Part shown: piece after piece, positions 8,179-16,876 of the stretch
How positions within the stretch are numbered: the first letter of the stretch is position 1
Layout: the number at the start of each line of letters is the position of its first letter
NCBI RefSeq assembly: GCF_001244545.1
Contig: NZ_LN852693.1
Coordinates: 193,750-257,749, forward strand
DNA: 64,000 bases
Source: Candidatus Stoquefichus sp. SB1
GTDB lineage: Bacteria; Bacillota_I; Bacilli_A; Erysipelotrichales; Coprobacillaceae
Direction: 5' to 3'
The notes under the pieces: model-generated
Databases searched by the model: none
Seen by the model: the letters and a program-made list of their open reading frames with translations, nothing else
What the model was told of the DNA's origin: nothing
Translations under genes and position numbers: made by a program

Positions 8179-8418
8179 ATGAGTAGAATTACAGATGAAA
8201 TTCAGCGTGCAAAGGTTAATAAGATAGTGGTACCTACTGAACTCAATGATCATGATATTATCAGAGGAGTATATGGTATTTTCACTAAAAAAGATGATTA
8301 AAGCATATATATTTACATTGGCAGAACCATTATTCGAGTTTTGGAGAGAGTTGATTATATTGGTGACAACTTTTATTGTGATACAAGTATATTTTGTAAA
8401 GAGAATAAGGACAATTAA
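8179..8418 (+). pseudogene. GIY-YIG domain protein, nonsense codon and internal deletion
   Basis: The frame starts at ATG 8179 (after TGGAGGTTGAAGA) with MSRITDEIQRAKVNKIVVPT and IIRGVYGIFTKKDD, meets TAA at 8299-8301, then continues SIYIYIGRT and IIRVLERVDYIGDNFYCDTS. VYGIF...IYIGRT is the GIY-YIG nuclease core. The spacing between IGRT and the VDYIGDN block looks too short, suggesting an internal deletion as well, and the C-terminal part is missing. Such proteins occur in mobile elements and accessory regions. The alternative-frame 70-residue product over 8246-8458 is a shadow. Confidence 0.6.
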
Positions 8419-8508
8419 AATAATTTGTTTAGAAAAATGGAGAAAACAGTTTGGTTAAATTATTTAAAAGTATAAAATTGTTTAGAATCAATTGAGGGGA
8501 TGATATTT

Positions 8509-9405
8509 ATGGATGAACAGTTATTTAAAATATTGAAAAAGATCTACAATAAAAAAAGATATATCAAGGATGAAAAAGGTAAATATATTGCTATAGAAAA
8601 TGGAGATATATTTGATAGTACAACATGTAAGACAATATATTCAACAGATATTCTTTCGTCTAAAGAAATGCTGTATTTAAATCAGAGTGGCTATGTAGTA
8701 AATGAGATTGTATATGCTACACATGATGAGACAATCCATAAATTAAAAGAGATTATTCAACATCCTCATTTATCATTAGATAATCTATTAACTGCATACA
8801 TTGCAGGATTCGGTAGTTTTCCAAGAGGGAGGCAACCTATATTAAGTTATTTGTTTGCAAGGGCTGTTCCTATTCACACGTTTTGTAAATCATCTAATGG
8901 TAACATTTGTGAAATTTGTAGTTTAGAGAAGGAATATTGGGTTCAAAAAGGAGAAGAAATATTCCGAAATTACTGGGGTTATTCATGGAATGAAATACCT
9001 TCTACTTTTTATTATGATTTAGTTGAATTTTCTAAATTAGATCCTATAATTGCCACAGAAGAGGATTATCGTATTTTTTATTCAGTAATTGATATGATAC
9101 GTCATGCACCAAAAGGAGAAACGCCTGGACAGTTAGAACAAAGAATAAAAAAAGCAAAACTTATTCTTAAATGTGAAAAATATAGACTACGAGGACAGCT
9201 CATGACTTTAGCTGAACTTGGAGTGATGCCTAACCAATATATACCACCCTTGTTTGATGAGTTTACAGACTCTAAGACCTATTATAAAGTTAATAAGAAG
9301 ATTCATGGTAGTCCTCGCTCAGACATAGTTCTTCCATTAAGCGCATGGCGTGGTGAGAATGGTATTTGTGAAAAAAGATTTGAGGAATTATTTGGAACGA
9401 GATAA
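8509..9405 (+). CDS. hypothetical protein with a CxxC pair
   Basis: A 298-residue soluble protein with an intact frame. It has one CxxC pair (NICEICSLEKEYW, about residue 139) that could bind a metal, and a distinctive block YIAGFGSFPRGRQPILSYLF before it. The second half is helical with charged repeats (GQLEQRIKKAKLILK), followed by a proline-containing tail. I do not recognise the family; related proteins may be restricted to gut Firmicutes. GAGGGG lies 9 nt before ATG 8509 and directly abuts ATG 8500, so 8509 is preferred. It closes the accessory island. Confidence 0.6.
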   Translation: MDEQLFKILKKIYNKKRYIKDEKGKYIAIENGDIFDSTTCKTIYSTDILSSKEMLYLNQSGYVVNEIVYATHDETIHKLKEIIQHPHLSLDNLLTAYIAGFGSFPRGRQPILSYLFARAVPIHTFCKSSNGNICEICSLEKEYWVQKGEEIFRNYWGYSWNEIPSTFYYDLVEFSKLDPIIATEEDYRIFYSVIDMIRHAPKGETPGQLEQRIKKAKLILKCEKYRLRGQLMTLAELGVMPNQYIPPLFDEFTDSKTYYKVNKKIHGSPRSDIVLPLSAWRGENGICEKRFEELFGTR

Positions 9406-9598
9406 AATCATTTTATGATTGATATATATTTTTTACTAATGTGAAAGAACTGTTTAATTAGGGGCAAATCTCAACATTTTCTTAGAATTAATTATAGTTG
9501 TTGAAAATATGTCTTAGATTGCCTTAATAACAAAGCTATTGTATAGAGTCATTTAATGCAATATAATATACTTATAAAAAGAAATGAGGTGCAAAAGA

Positions 9599-9652
9599 AT
9601 GTGTGGAGGAATTATTGCTCAAAAGATTGTAATCGCCCATGTTAATCAATAA
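9599..9652 (+). CDS. possible 17-codon leader peptide of the methyltransferase gene
   Basis: ATG 9599 follows GAGGTGCAAAAGA and encodes MCGGIIAQKIVIAHVNQ, ending at TAA 9650-9652. Its last codons lie inside the left arm of the hairpin at 9636-9670, and its stop falls in the loop. This is the geometry of translational-attenuation leaders (as for erm and cat genes), where a ribosome stalled on the leader opens a hairpin over the next ribosome site. Regulation is inferred; the peptide may also be a chance frame. The 193 nt before it (9406-9598) hold no gene. Confidence 0.4.
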   Translation: MCGGIIAQKIVIAHVNQ

Positions 9653-9670
9653 TAATCAAATTAACATGGG
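9636..9670 (+). promoter_or_regulatory. hairpin covering the ribosome-site region of the methyltransferase
   Basis: CCCATGTTAAT (9636-9646) and ATTAACATGGG (9660-9670) form a perfect 11-bp stem with a 13-nt loop. The right arm ends in the first Gs of the GGGAGG ribosome site (9668-9673) of the gene at 9683, so folding should lower access to it. It has no T run and is not a terminator. Confidence 0.55.
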
Positions 9671-9682
9671 AGGAAAGAGAAA

Positions 9683-10414
9683 ATGAAAGAAAATAAATAT
9701 GATAATGAAGCCTTTTTTAAAAAATATAGTGAAATGAATAGATCACAGAATGGTCTAAAAGGAGCAGGAGAATGGTCAGAACTGCAAAAAGTTTTACCTG
9801 ATTTTAATGGAAAATATGTTCTTGATTTAGGATGTGGCTATGGATGGCATTGCATGTACGCTGCTCAAAATGGTGCTAAATATGTTTTAGGTACTGATAT
9901 ATCACAAAAGATGTTAGATATTGCTTTAAAGAAAAATCATCATCCAAATATTGAATATCAGTGTATAGCAATGGAAGATATACAGGGCTTAGAAAACAGT
10001 TTTGATATTGTTTTAAGTTCACTTGCTTTTCATTATGTTTTTGATTATGAACAGTTGATCCAAAACATACATGGCTGGTTAAAACGATTAGGATATCTTG
10101 TGTTTTCTGTAGAACATCCAGTATTTACTGCCCAAGGAAAACAAGACTGGTATTATGATGACGATGGGAATATTATGCATTTTCCTGTTGATCATTATTT
10201 TTATGAAGGAGTCCGTCATGCTCAGTTTTTAGGTGAAGAGGTCATAAAGTACCATCGAACTTTAACAACGTATTTCAATACACTGTTAGTGAATGGTTTT
10301 GAAATATTAAATATTATTGAACCACAACCACCAAAAGATATGATGAATATTGAAGGTATGCAAGATGAAATGCGAAGACCAATGATGCTTATTGTTTTAG
10401 CACAAAAGAAATAA
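9683..10414 (+). CDS. class I SAM-dependent methyltransferase
   Basis: A 243-residue cytoplasmic methyltransferase with the Rossmann SAM-binding motif VLDLGCGYGWHC near residues 45-57, the acidic ribose-binding residue in GTDISQKML, and motif IV region FDIVLSSLAFHYV. The type resembles ubiE/methyltransferase-11 proteins acting on small molecules; the substrate is not evident. It is preceded by the hairpin and possible leader peptide at 9599-9670, which would be consistent with drug-induced translation, and followed by a terminator, so it is a single-gene unit. Start ATG follows GGGAGGAAAGAGAAA. Confidence 0.85.
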   Translation: MKENKYDNEAFFKKYSEMNRSQNGLKGAGEWSELQKVLPDFNGKYVLDLGCGYGWHCMYAAQNGAKYVLGTDISQKMLDIALKKNHHPNIEYQCIAMEDIQGLENSFDIVLSSLAFHYVFDYEQLIQNIHGWLKRLGYLVFSVEHPVFTAQGKQDWYYDDDGNIMHFPVDHYFYEGVRHAQFLGEEVIKYHRTLTTYFNTLLVNGFEILNIIEPQPPKDMMNIEGMQDEMRRPMMLIVLAQKK

Positions 10415-10419
10415 CAATG

Positions 10420-10445
10420 AAAGATATCACAAATGATATCTTTTT
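10420..10445 (+). terminator. rho-independent terminator after the methyltransferase
   Basis: AAAGATATC-ACAAAT-GATATCTTTTT, a stem with a T run 6 nt after the stop codon. Confidence 0.75.
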
Positions 10446-10505
10446 ATATGGATTTTTGCACCAAATTTTGTTAAAATGTGACAGATGATTGAGGAGGGAA
10501 TGCAT

Positions 10506-12947
10506 ATGACGAGTTTTGCTATGATTCCTATTATTGCGTTAATTTTATATTTATTTTTATTTATATCGCTTTTAGTTGTCAAAAAGAATGAAACAATACA
10601 TTCTTTTATGAAATTACTTTTGGTTATGATTGCATGGACAGCAGGATCGTTTTGTATGCGATTAGGTTTGTTTCCTTCTATTGAATTTTGGTTCCATTTT
10701 TCATTAATTGGTATCTTATTGTTTTTACCAATTTTATCTTGTTTTATAAAAAAATACTTAAATTTAAAACAATCCTATTTTCAACAAGGTATTGTTGTAA
10801 TCATTGTTATATTATGGGCTGTTAATTGCTTTTATCCAATTTTTATAGAAACACCCCAACTTATCAATGGAAAGTATGTTTATCAATTTTCCTGGTCAAT
10901 ATTGGTTTTATTTTTGGTTTTAATGATTTCTTTATTACAACTTATTTATAGAATTTATATGGCTAAGAAAAAAAGAATGATTGATTTAAAACAGCTTGTT
11001 CCTATTTTTGTAGGTTTATCATTTTTATTAGCTGGTCATTTGTGTTTATTGATTCCTTTTTTTAGTGGTTTTCCAATTGATGTATTGAGTGGTATCCCAA
11101 TGGCCATTTGTTTATTCTCTGCATTATATAAGGAAAGATTATTTCAATTAAATCTTTTGGTTTCACGAGTTAGTTGTTATTATATTTCAACAATTATTGT
11201 TATGCTTCTTTTTTATGAAATTATTCCACTATTAGAAAAATCAATTAAAAATGCCATAGCCATAACTGATACTCAAGTAACACTCTTTATTTCTTTGATT
11301 GTTATGATTGTGACAATCTTAACATATAGTCTTTTACATCATTTGTTTGATTATGTTTTTGGAAAAACAGAAGTTATTCAAAGTCAATGTTTGAGTTTGT
11401 TTACAAAGCATGTTTCCCAATTAATGAGATTAAATGAAATTGTTGATGAATTAGATATGGCATTAAAAAATGGACTGCAAGTTGAAGAAACATATATTTA
11501 TTTTCATGATGGAGATCGTTATGTTTTAAAAAATAAAGATTTATCGATGGAAATTCAATTCAATGATCAGTTATTACAACTTTTTTATCAAAAAGATTAT
11601 TGTCTTATGATGAAAGAATGCTCTTTTTATATGGAAGATTCCATACTTCAATGGATGCAACAACATCATATAGAATGTTTGTTTTTAATTAGTGATAATA
11701 AAAAGAATATAGGTCTTATTGCTTTGCCTAAAAAAATATCAAAAGAAAAATATACATATAAAGATATAAGTTTTTTAAAGTCACTGTGCTCAGTTGGAAT
11801 GATTGCTATTGACAATGCTGAACTTTATGAGCAGACTTATTTAGAAGCGAGAAAAGATTATTTGACAGGTGTCGCAAATCGTCGGAGATTATTTGAGGTT
11901 TTGGAAGCTTGTGCGCATCAACAATTATTTGCTTTTGGTTCTTTTGTTATGGTGAGTGTGGATGATTTTAAACTCTATAATCAATTATATGGTGATGAAG
12001 CCGGGAATGTTGCTTTAAAAAAAATTGCGCAGACTATCCAAATGTGTATAGGGGTAGATGATTTAGTGGCAAGATATAGCAGCAAGGTCTTTGCCGTTAT
12101 TTTACCTGGGAAGACAGCACAGCAGGCTTATGATATTGCTGAAAAATTTTCTTATAAAATTACCCAATTAAACAAGGGACATGGTGAGGAAGCAATGAAG
12201 GTTTTAACTGTGAGTTGTGGTATTTCTTGTGGTGATTGTATTGATGATGGTTTTGAAAAAGTGTTGCATCAGGCTGATGAGGCTCTTTATTATGCAAAAC
12301 AGATTGGAAAAAACAGAATTGAAATTTATAATAAGGGGAAAATACAAAAAACTTCTTTGGAACTTACTCATTCATCATCTTATATGTCCACTGTCTATGC
12401 ATTGACAGCGGCTATCGATGCAAAAGATCATTACACCTTTAGTCATTCTGAAAATGTTGCTTATTACGCACAAGAACTTGCCAAAGCTTATGGAATGAAC
12501 GAAGAAGGGACGCATATTGTCTATGAGGCTGGTTTATTACATGATATTGGTAAGATTGGAATTGATGAAAGTATTTTAAATAAGCCTGGAAAATTAAGTC
12601 CAGAAGAATATGAGGAAATGAAGAAACATGTCGAATTATCAATTGGCATTATTCGTCATCTGCCTTCATTAGATTATGTTATTCCAGCAGTGATTGGACA
12701 TCATGAACGTTATGATGGAAATGGCTATCCTCGCAGAATATCCGGTCAGAATATTCCTTTAATGGCACGTATTTTGACGATTGCTGACTCTTTTGATGCA
12801 ATGATATCAAAACGTTCTTATAAACCTAAAATGAGTGTTGAAAAAGCTTTATTAATTTTAGAAAAAGAAGCAGGACATCAATTTGATCCTCAACTTGTTG
12901 AAGTTTTTATCAAGATGGTGAAAAATAAAGAGATTGATATAAAATAA
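10506..12947 (+). CDS. membrane sensor with GAF-like, degenerate GGDEF and intact HD-GYP domains
   Basis: An 813-residue signalling protein. Residues 1-285 contain about eight membrane helices. About 300-445 looks like a GAF-type sensor (ending FLKSLCSVGMIAIDNAEL). A GGDEF-fold domain follows (DYLTGVANRR near 453), but its signature motif reads ARYSSKVFAVI near 524 instead of RxGGDEF, so cyclase activity is unlikely. The C-terminal HD-GYP domain is canonical: HD at 679-680 in LLHDIGKIGI and HHERYDGNGYP at 732. HD-GYP proteins degrade cyclic di-GMP or related dinucleotides. GAGGAGGG (10491-10498) supports ATG 10506 rather than 10485 or 10500. The following 100 nt have no terminator hairpin. 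Confidence 0.85.
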   Translation: MTSFAMIPIIALILYLFLFISLLVVKKNETIHSFMKLLLVMIAWTAGSFCMRLGLFPSIEFWFHFSLIGILLFLPILSCFIKKYLNLKQSYFQQGIVVIIVILWAVNCFYPIFIETPQLINGKYVYQFSWSILVLFLVLMISLLQLIYRIYMAKKKRMIDLKQLVPIFVGLSFLLAGHLCLLIPFFSGFPIDVLSGIPMAICLFSALYKERLFQLNLLVSRVSCYYISTIIVMLLFYEIIPLLEKSIKNAIAITDTQVTLFISLIVMIVTILTYSLLHHLFDYVFGKTEVIQSQCLSLFTKHVSQLMRLNEIVDELDMALKNGLQVEETYIYFHDGDRYVLKNKDLSMEIQFNDQLLQLFYQKDYCLMMKECSFYMEDSILQWMQQHHIECLFLISDNKKNIGLIALPKKISKEKYTYKDISFLKSLCSVGMIAIDNAELYEQTYLEARKDYLTGVANRRRLFEVLEACAHQQLFAFGSFVMVSVDDFKLYNQLYGDEAGNVALKKIAQTIQMCIGVDDLVARYSSKVFAVILPGKTAQQAYDIAEKFSYKITQLNKGHGEEAMKVLTVSCGISCGDCIDDGFEKVLHQADEALYYAKQIGKNRIEIYNKGKIQKTSLELTHSSSYMSTVYALTAAIDAKDHYTFSHSENVAYYAQELAKAYGMNEEGTHIVYEAGLLHDIGKIGIDESILNKPGKLSPEEYEEMKKHVELSIGIIRHLPSLDYVIPAVIGHHERYDGNGYPRRISGQNIPLMARILTIADSFDAMISKRSYKPKMSVEKALLILEKEAGHQFDPQLVEVFIKMVKNKEIDIK

Positions 12948-13050
12948 TAAGAAATGTTTTTATAAAAATAAGCATAAAAAGGTGTACAAGCTTAGGCAAT
13001 TGTTATATAGTATTAAAAGTATAATTAAAAATCAATCAGGAGGTTGAAAA

Positions 13051-13902
13051 ATGATTGAAATATTGAAAGCTATCTTATTTGGTATCGTTGAAGGTATTAC
13101 AGAATGGTTACCAATTAGTAGTACGGGACATATGATTTTATTAGATGAATTTATAAAATTAGATGTGAGTGCAGATTTTTATAGTATGTTTCAGGTTGTC
13201 ATTCAATTAGGTGCTATTATGGCTGTTGTTGTTTTGTTTTGGAATGATTTCTTTCCATTTGGAAAGAAAAACAATAAACAACCTATGTCACAAACAGGAA
13301 TTTTATCATTTGTAAAAATGGATAAGATTATCTTATGGTTCAAAATACTTGTGGCATGTGTTCCAGCTGCTATTGTTGGAATCTTGTTTGATGAACAGTT
13401 AGAGGCTTTGTTTTATAATTATCAGACAGTATCTATTGCTTTGATTGTTTTTGGGATTGCCTTTATTGTTATTGAGAATCGTAATCAGGGACGTCAATCA
13501 CATATTAATACTTTAACTGATCTCACTTTTAACACAGCTTTTTTAATTGGGATTTTCCAACTTATTGCAGCTGTTTTTCCAGGGACATCACGTTCGGGTG
13601 CTACAATTGTTGGAGCTTTATTATTAGGAGTCTCTAGAACCGTTGCTGCTGAATTTACGTTCTTTTTAGCAATTCCAGTTATGTTTGGTGCTTCTTTGCT
13701 AAAAATTGTTAAATTTGGTTTTGTTTTTACAAGTCAGGAATTGATTATTTTGGTGATTGGAATGATTGTTGCGTTTATTGTTTCAGTCTTAATTATTCAA
13801 TTTTTGATGAGTTATATTAAAAAACATGATTTTAAAGTTTTTGGATGGTATCGTATTGTTTTAGGATTAATTGTTTTAGGATATTTTATATTTTTAGGCT
13901 AA
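13051..13902 (+). CDS. uppP: undecaprenyl-diphosphatase UppP/BacA
   Basis: A 283-residue integral membrane enzyme that dephosphorylates undecaprenyl pyrophosphate, recycling the lipid carrier for cell-wall synthesis and giving bacitracin tolerance. Both signature blocks are present: GIVEGITEWLPISSTGH near residues 10-26, with the catalytic Glu and Ser region, and FPGTSRSGATIVGALLLGVS near 175-195 with the phosphate-binding Arg. Eight membrane helices fit the family length. The start follows CAGGAGGTTGAAAA. A terminator overlaps the stop codon, so it is transcribed alone or with its own promoter (TATAAT at 13020-13025). Confidence 0.95.
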   Translation: MIEILKAILFGIVEGITEWLPISSTGHMILLDEFIKLDVSADFYSMFQVVIQLGAIMAVVVLFWNDFFPFGKKNNKQPMSQTGILSFVKMDKIILWFKILVACVPAAIVGILFDEQLEALFYNYQTVSIALIVFGIAFIVIENRNQGRQSHINTLTDLTFNTAFLIGIFQLIAAVFPGTSRSGATIVGALLLGVSRTVAAEFTFFLAIPVMFGASLLKIVKFGFVFTSQELIILVIGMIVAFIVSVLIIQFLMSYIKKHDFKVFGWYRIVLGLIVLGYFIFLG

Positions 13903-13930
13903 CACGATAAATAATCGTGTTTCTTTTTTT
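13902..13930 (+). terminator. rho-independent terminator after uppP
   Basis: ACACGAT (13902-13908) pairs with ATCGTGT (13914-13920), followed by TTCTTTTTTT. Confidence 0.85.
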
Positions 13931-13967
13931 ATAAATCATGTAAAATAAAAGAAGGAGGGAATAAGTT

Positions 13968-14333
13968 ATGGCTAAATATGTTAAAGAATTTGAAGGTGAT
14001 TATGATCAATTTATTGATTATTTAAAAAAACGTATTCTTGAGGGAAGTCTATCTGTTAATCTTGAAGAATCACAAAAAACAGTTATTAATGATGTCACAT
14101 GTACAGTTCTTGTTTATGAACGATATAGTTATTCAGGGGGTAATCGTGTGAGCATGAATATTACTATATTAGGATATCAGAAGCATATTCATATAATAGG
14201 GGTGAGTGCTGGTGGGAGTCAAGCGACTTTTTTTAAGATAAATACATTTGGTGAGGAGAGTTTTTTAAAGACGTTGATTTATCCAGTCGAAGAATATATT
14301 GAAAAGTTTACAAAACATGCGAAAGGAATTTAA
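13968..14333 (+). CDS. DUF6054 family protein
   Basis: A 121-residue cytoplasmic protein. The stretches VYERYSYSGGNRVSMNITIL and GVSAGGSQATFFKINTFGEE are what I associate with DUF6054, a small Firmicute family of unknown function. No membrane segment or catalytic motif is seen. It starts after AAGGAGGGAATAAGTT and its stop lies 1 nt before the start of the next gene, so the two are probably co-translated. Its close coupling to a membrane MutS-like ATPase is the only clue to function. Confidence 0.7.
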   Translation: MAKYVKEFEGDYDQFIDYLKKRILEGSLSVNLEESQKTVINDVTCTVLVYERYSYSGGNRVSMNITILGYQKHIHIIGVSAGGSQATFFKINTFGEESFLKTLIYPVEEYIEKFTKHAKGI

Positions 14334-14334
14334 A

Positions 14335-16107
14335 ATGATAAAAGAACAATTTCAACAATCATATCAACAAATCAATCAAAAATGTATACAACTTCAAAAA
14401 CAATCTAATCAGTTTGCGTTTATGCGCTTTGGAATAATTGTTTTGATGATTGTCTGTTTGTTAGTTGGATATTTTCAAACAAAACCATTTTTATATATTT
14501 TTTCAATACTTGGTATTTTTGTATTTGTTTTTATGGTTTATCATCACAATCACATTAAAAAAGAATTGTTATATCAACAAGCTCTGTGTTTAACATATCA
14601 AAATCATCTTAAAAGAATTAATAATCAATGGCATGAATTGATAGATACAGGTGATGAATTTATTGATGAGAAAAGTTATAAAGCTATTGATTTAGATATC
14701 TTTGGGAAACACTCTTTATTTCAGATGATAAATGTTTCTTTTACCCAAAAAGGCAAAGAGACACTTGCTGCGCTTTTAAATGATGATCATTCAATTGATA
14801 ATGTGTTAATGCATCAACAAGCAGTACAGGAGTTAGCTTTGCATGAAGATTTTGTTTTAAAATTAGAAACATTAGGCAAAATGATTCCCCATCAAAAAGA
14901 AAAAATCATTAAACGTTGGCAAGAAGAAAGTTGTCATCTCAACATTTCATCAATAACACCACTTATTTTTATTGTTTCATTGCTGACCTGTTTAGGTTTA
15001 ATAGGGGTGTGCTTTTCAATTGCTATGCCTTATAGTCAAGTTGTCTTAGAAATTGGCGCTGTTTTTCAGTTAGGATTTGCATTTTTATATATTAAAAAAC
15101 ATCAGGAATTATTCGAACCCATTGTCTATTTAGGAAAAGGTTTAGAAAGTTATGCACATATTTATGCACATATTCACAATCAAACATTTCAATGTGCATA
15201 TCTTCAAGAATTGCAAACACAAATTTGTATTGAGGGTCGTGCTTGTGAAGGAATTGAAAAACTTTTAAAAATATCTCAGAGAGTGAATTATCGTCAAAAT
15301 ATTTTTGCCTTTGTTATTTTGAATGCATTTGGCATGTTTGATTTTGTAGTTAGAAATCAATATGCAAAATGGCTCAATGATTATGGTTCATCTATTCAAA
15401 CATGGTTTGATGGGTTGGCAAAGCTTGAAGCTTTGATGAGTTTAAGTGTATTGAAAATTGATGATTTTCAAGTTAGTGTTCCACATATATGTCATGAAAA
15501 AACTTTATCTTTTCAAAACGTTAGACATCCTTTGATTGCTAGTGATAAAGTTGTTGGTAATGATTTTGTGATGGATGAATCATTGTGTATGATTACAGGA
15601 TCGAATATGTCAGGGAAAACGACTTTTATGCGTACAGTCGGTCTGAATTTAATTCTGGCATATGCTGGTGGTTATGTTTTTGCTGATGAAATGGCATGTT
15701 CATGTATGCATATTATGACTTCTATGCGTGTTAAGGATAATGTTGAAGAGGGTATTTCTACTTTCTATGGTGAATTGTTAAGAATTAAAGATATGATAGA
15801 ATATGCTAAAAAGAAAGAACCAATGATATGCTTTATTGATGAAATCTTTAAAGGAACAAACTCACTAGATCGTATTGCGGGCGCACAGGCAACGATAAAA
15901 AAATTATCATTACCTTATGCCTATACCTTTTTAACAACACATGATTTAGAGTTAAGTCATATGAAAGCACAGAATTATCATTTTGATGAATATTATCAAG
16001 ATGAACAAATATGTTTTGATTATCGTATTAAAAAAGGACCATCGCAAACAACAAATGGACAATTTTTATTAAGACAATTAGGTATTTTGGATGATTTTAT
16101 TTCATAA
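14335..16107 (+). CDS. membrane-anchored MutS-like ATPase
   Basis: A 590-residue protein of the DNA mismatch repair MutS C-terminal ATPase superfamily. Two hydrophobic segments near the N-terminus (about 25-70) and another pair near 200-245 suggest membrane attachment. The core and ATPase domains follow: Walker A ITGSNMSGKTTFMRT near 420, Walker B MICFIDEIFKGTNSLDR, and the switch-like TTHDLEL. There is no mismatch-binding domain I or Smr domain, so it is neither MutS nor MutS2; homologues are annotated simply as MutS-related. Start ATG 14335 has GAAAGGA at ideal spacing; ATG 14299 lies inside the previous gene. Confidence 0.8.
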   Translation: MIKEQFQQSYQQINQKCIQLQKQSNQFAFMRFGIIVLMIVCLLVGYFQTKPFLYIFSILGIFVFVFMVYHHNHIKKELLYQQALCLTYQNHLKRINNQWHELIDTGDEFIDEKSYKAIDLDIFGKHSLFQMINVSFTQKGKETLAALLNDDHSIDNVLMHQQAVQELALHEDFVLKLETLGKMIPHQKEKIIKRWQEESCHLNISSITPLIFIVSLLTCLGLIGVCFSIAMPYSQVVLEIGAVFQLGFAFLYIKKHQELFEPIVYLGKGLESYAHIYAHIHNQTFQCAYLQELQTQICIEGRACEGIEKLLKISQRVNYRQNIFAFVILNAFGMFDFVVRNQYAKWLNDYGSSIQTWFDGLAKLEALMSLSVLKIDDFQVSVPHICHEKTLSFQNVRHPLIASDKVVGNDFVMDESLCMITGSNMSGKTTFMRTVGLNLILAYAGGYVFADEMACSCMHIMTSMRVKDNVEEGISTFYGELLRIKDMIEYAKKKEPMICFIDEIFKGTNSLDRIAGAQATIKKLSLPYAYTFLTTHDLELSHMKAQNYHFDEYYQDEQICFDYRIKKGPSQTTNGQFLLRQLGILDDFIS

Positions 16108-16209
16108 GATATAATCGTTCTTTGACTTAAGGATTTACATTTTTATGAAATTGGTATAGACTTTATGCATCAAAAGAAAATCTATACCAAAAGAATAGGG
16201 GGAATAGTT

Positions 16210-16860
16210 ATGGAAGAAAAAACAATGCGTGATATGTTACATTTGACTTTTGGTGAGGAAGTTGGAAATGCTGTTAGTCATGGGGTTATGGCACTTTTAT
16301 GCTTAGGTTTTTTACCGTTTTCAGCAGTTTACTCTTATTTGCGTGGTGGGATAGTTCGCTCTGTAGGTGTTTCTATCTTTATTATATGCTTGTTTTTGAT
16401 GTTTTTAATTTCAACCATTTATCATAGTATGGATTATGCTACAGAACAAAAATATGTTTTTAGAAAACTTGATCATATTTGTATTTATTTAGCCATTGCT
16501 GGAAGCTATACGCCAATTGCTTTGTGTGTTGTCAAAGGTTGGGTTGGTATCCTGATTTTGGTTTTAGAATGGGGTGCTGTTTTGGCTGGAATTCTCTTGA
16601 AATCCATTTCTAAGAAGTCTTATCCAGTTCTTTCAACAACAATATATCTGGTCATGGGATGGACTGCTGTTTTCTTTATTCAGCCTTTATTAAATCATGC
16701 TTCACTTCTTTTTTTAGCATTGATTGTTTTAGGTGGTGTTATGTATTCAGCAGGGGTATTCTTTTATTCAAAGCATAAAAAGTATTTTCATTTTATTTGG
16801 CATTTGTTTATTAATGTAGCAAGTATTCTGCATTTTATAGCCATAGTCTTTTATATGTAA
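16210..16860 (+). CDS. hemolysin III family (PAQR-type) membrane protein, paralogue 1
   Basis: A 216-residue seven-helix membrane protein of the YqfA/hemolysin III family. Signature pieces are STIYHSMDY, FRKLDHICIYLAIAGSYTPI and the C-terminal HFIWHLFINVASILHF; the Ser/His/Asp/His residues are metal ligands in the wider PAQR superfamily. Function in bacteria is uncertain (membrane lipid or stress homeostasis). AGGGGGAATAGTT supports ATG 16210; the upstream start at 16165 lacks a site. A second paralogue lies at 17558, with a divergent DUF1836 regulator between them. The end converges on that gene. Confidence 0.85.
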   Translation: MEEKTMRDMLHLTFGEEVGNAVSHGVMALLCLGFLPFSAVYSYLRGGIVRSVGVSIFIICLFLMFLISTIYHSMDYATEQKYVFRKLDHICIYLAIAGSYTPIALCVVKGWVGILILVLEWGAVLAGILLKSISKKSYPVLSTTIYLVMGWTAVFFIQPLLNHASLLFLALIVLGGVMYSAGVFFYSKHKKYFHFIWHLFINVASILHFIAIVFYM

Positions 16861-16876
16861 AAAAAGAATAACGAGG

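Noticed and set aside
8246-8458. 70-residue membrane-like frame
   Set aside because: It overlaps the GIY-YIG remnant in another frame, has no distinct ribosome site and its hydrophobicity comes from AT-rich sequence.
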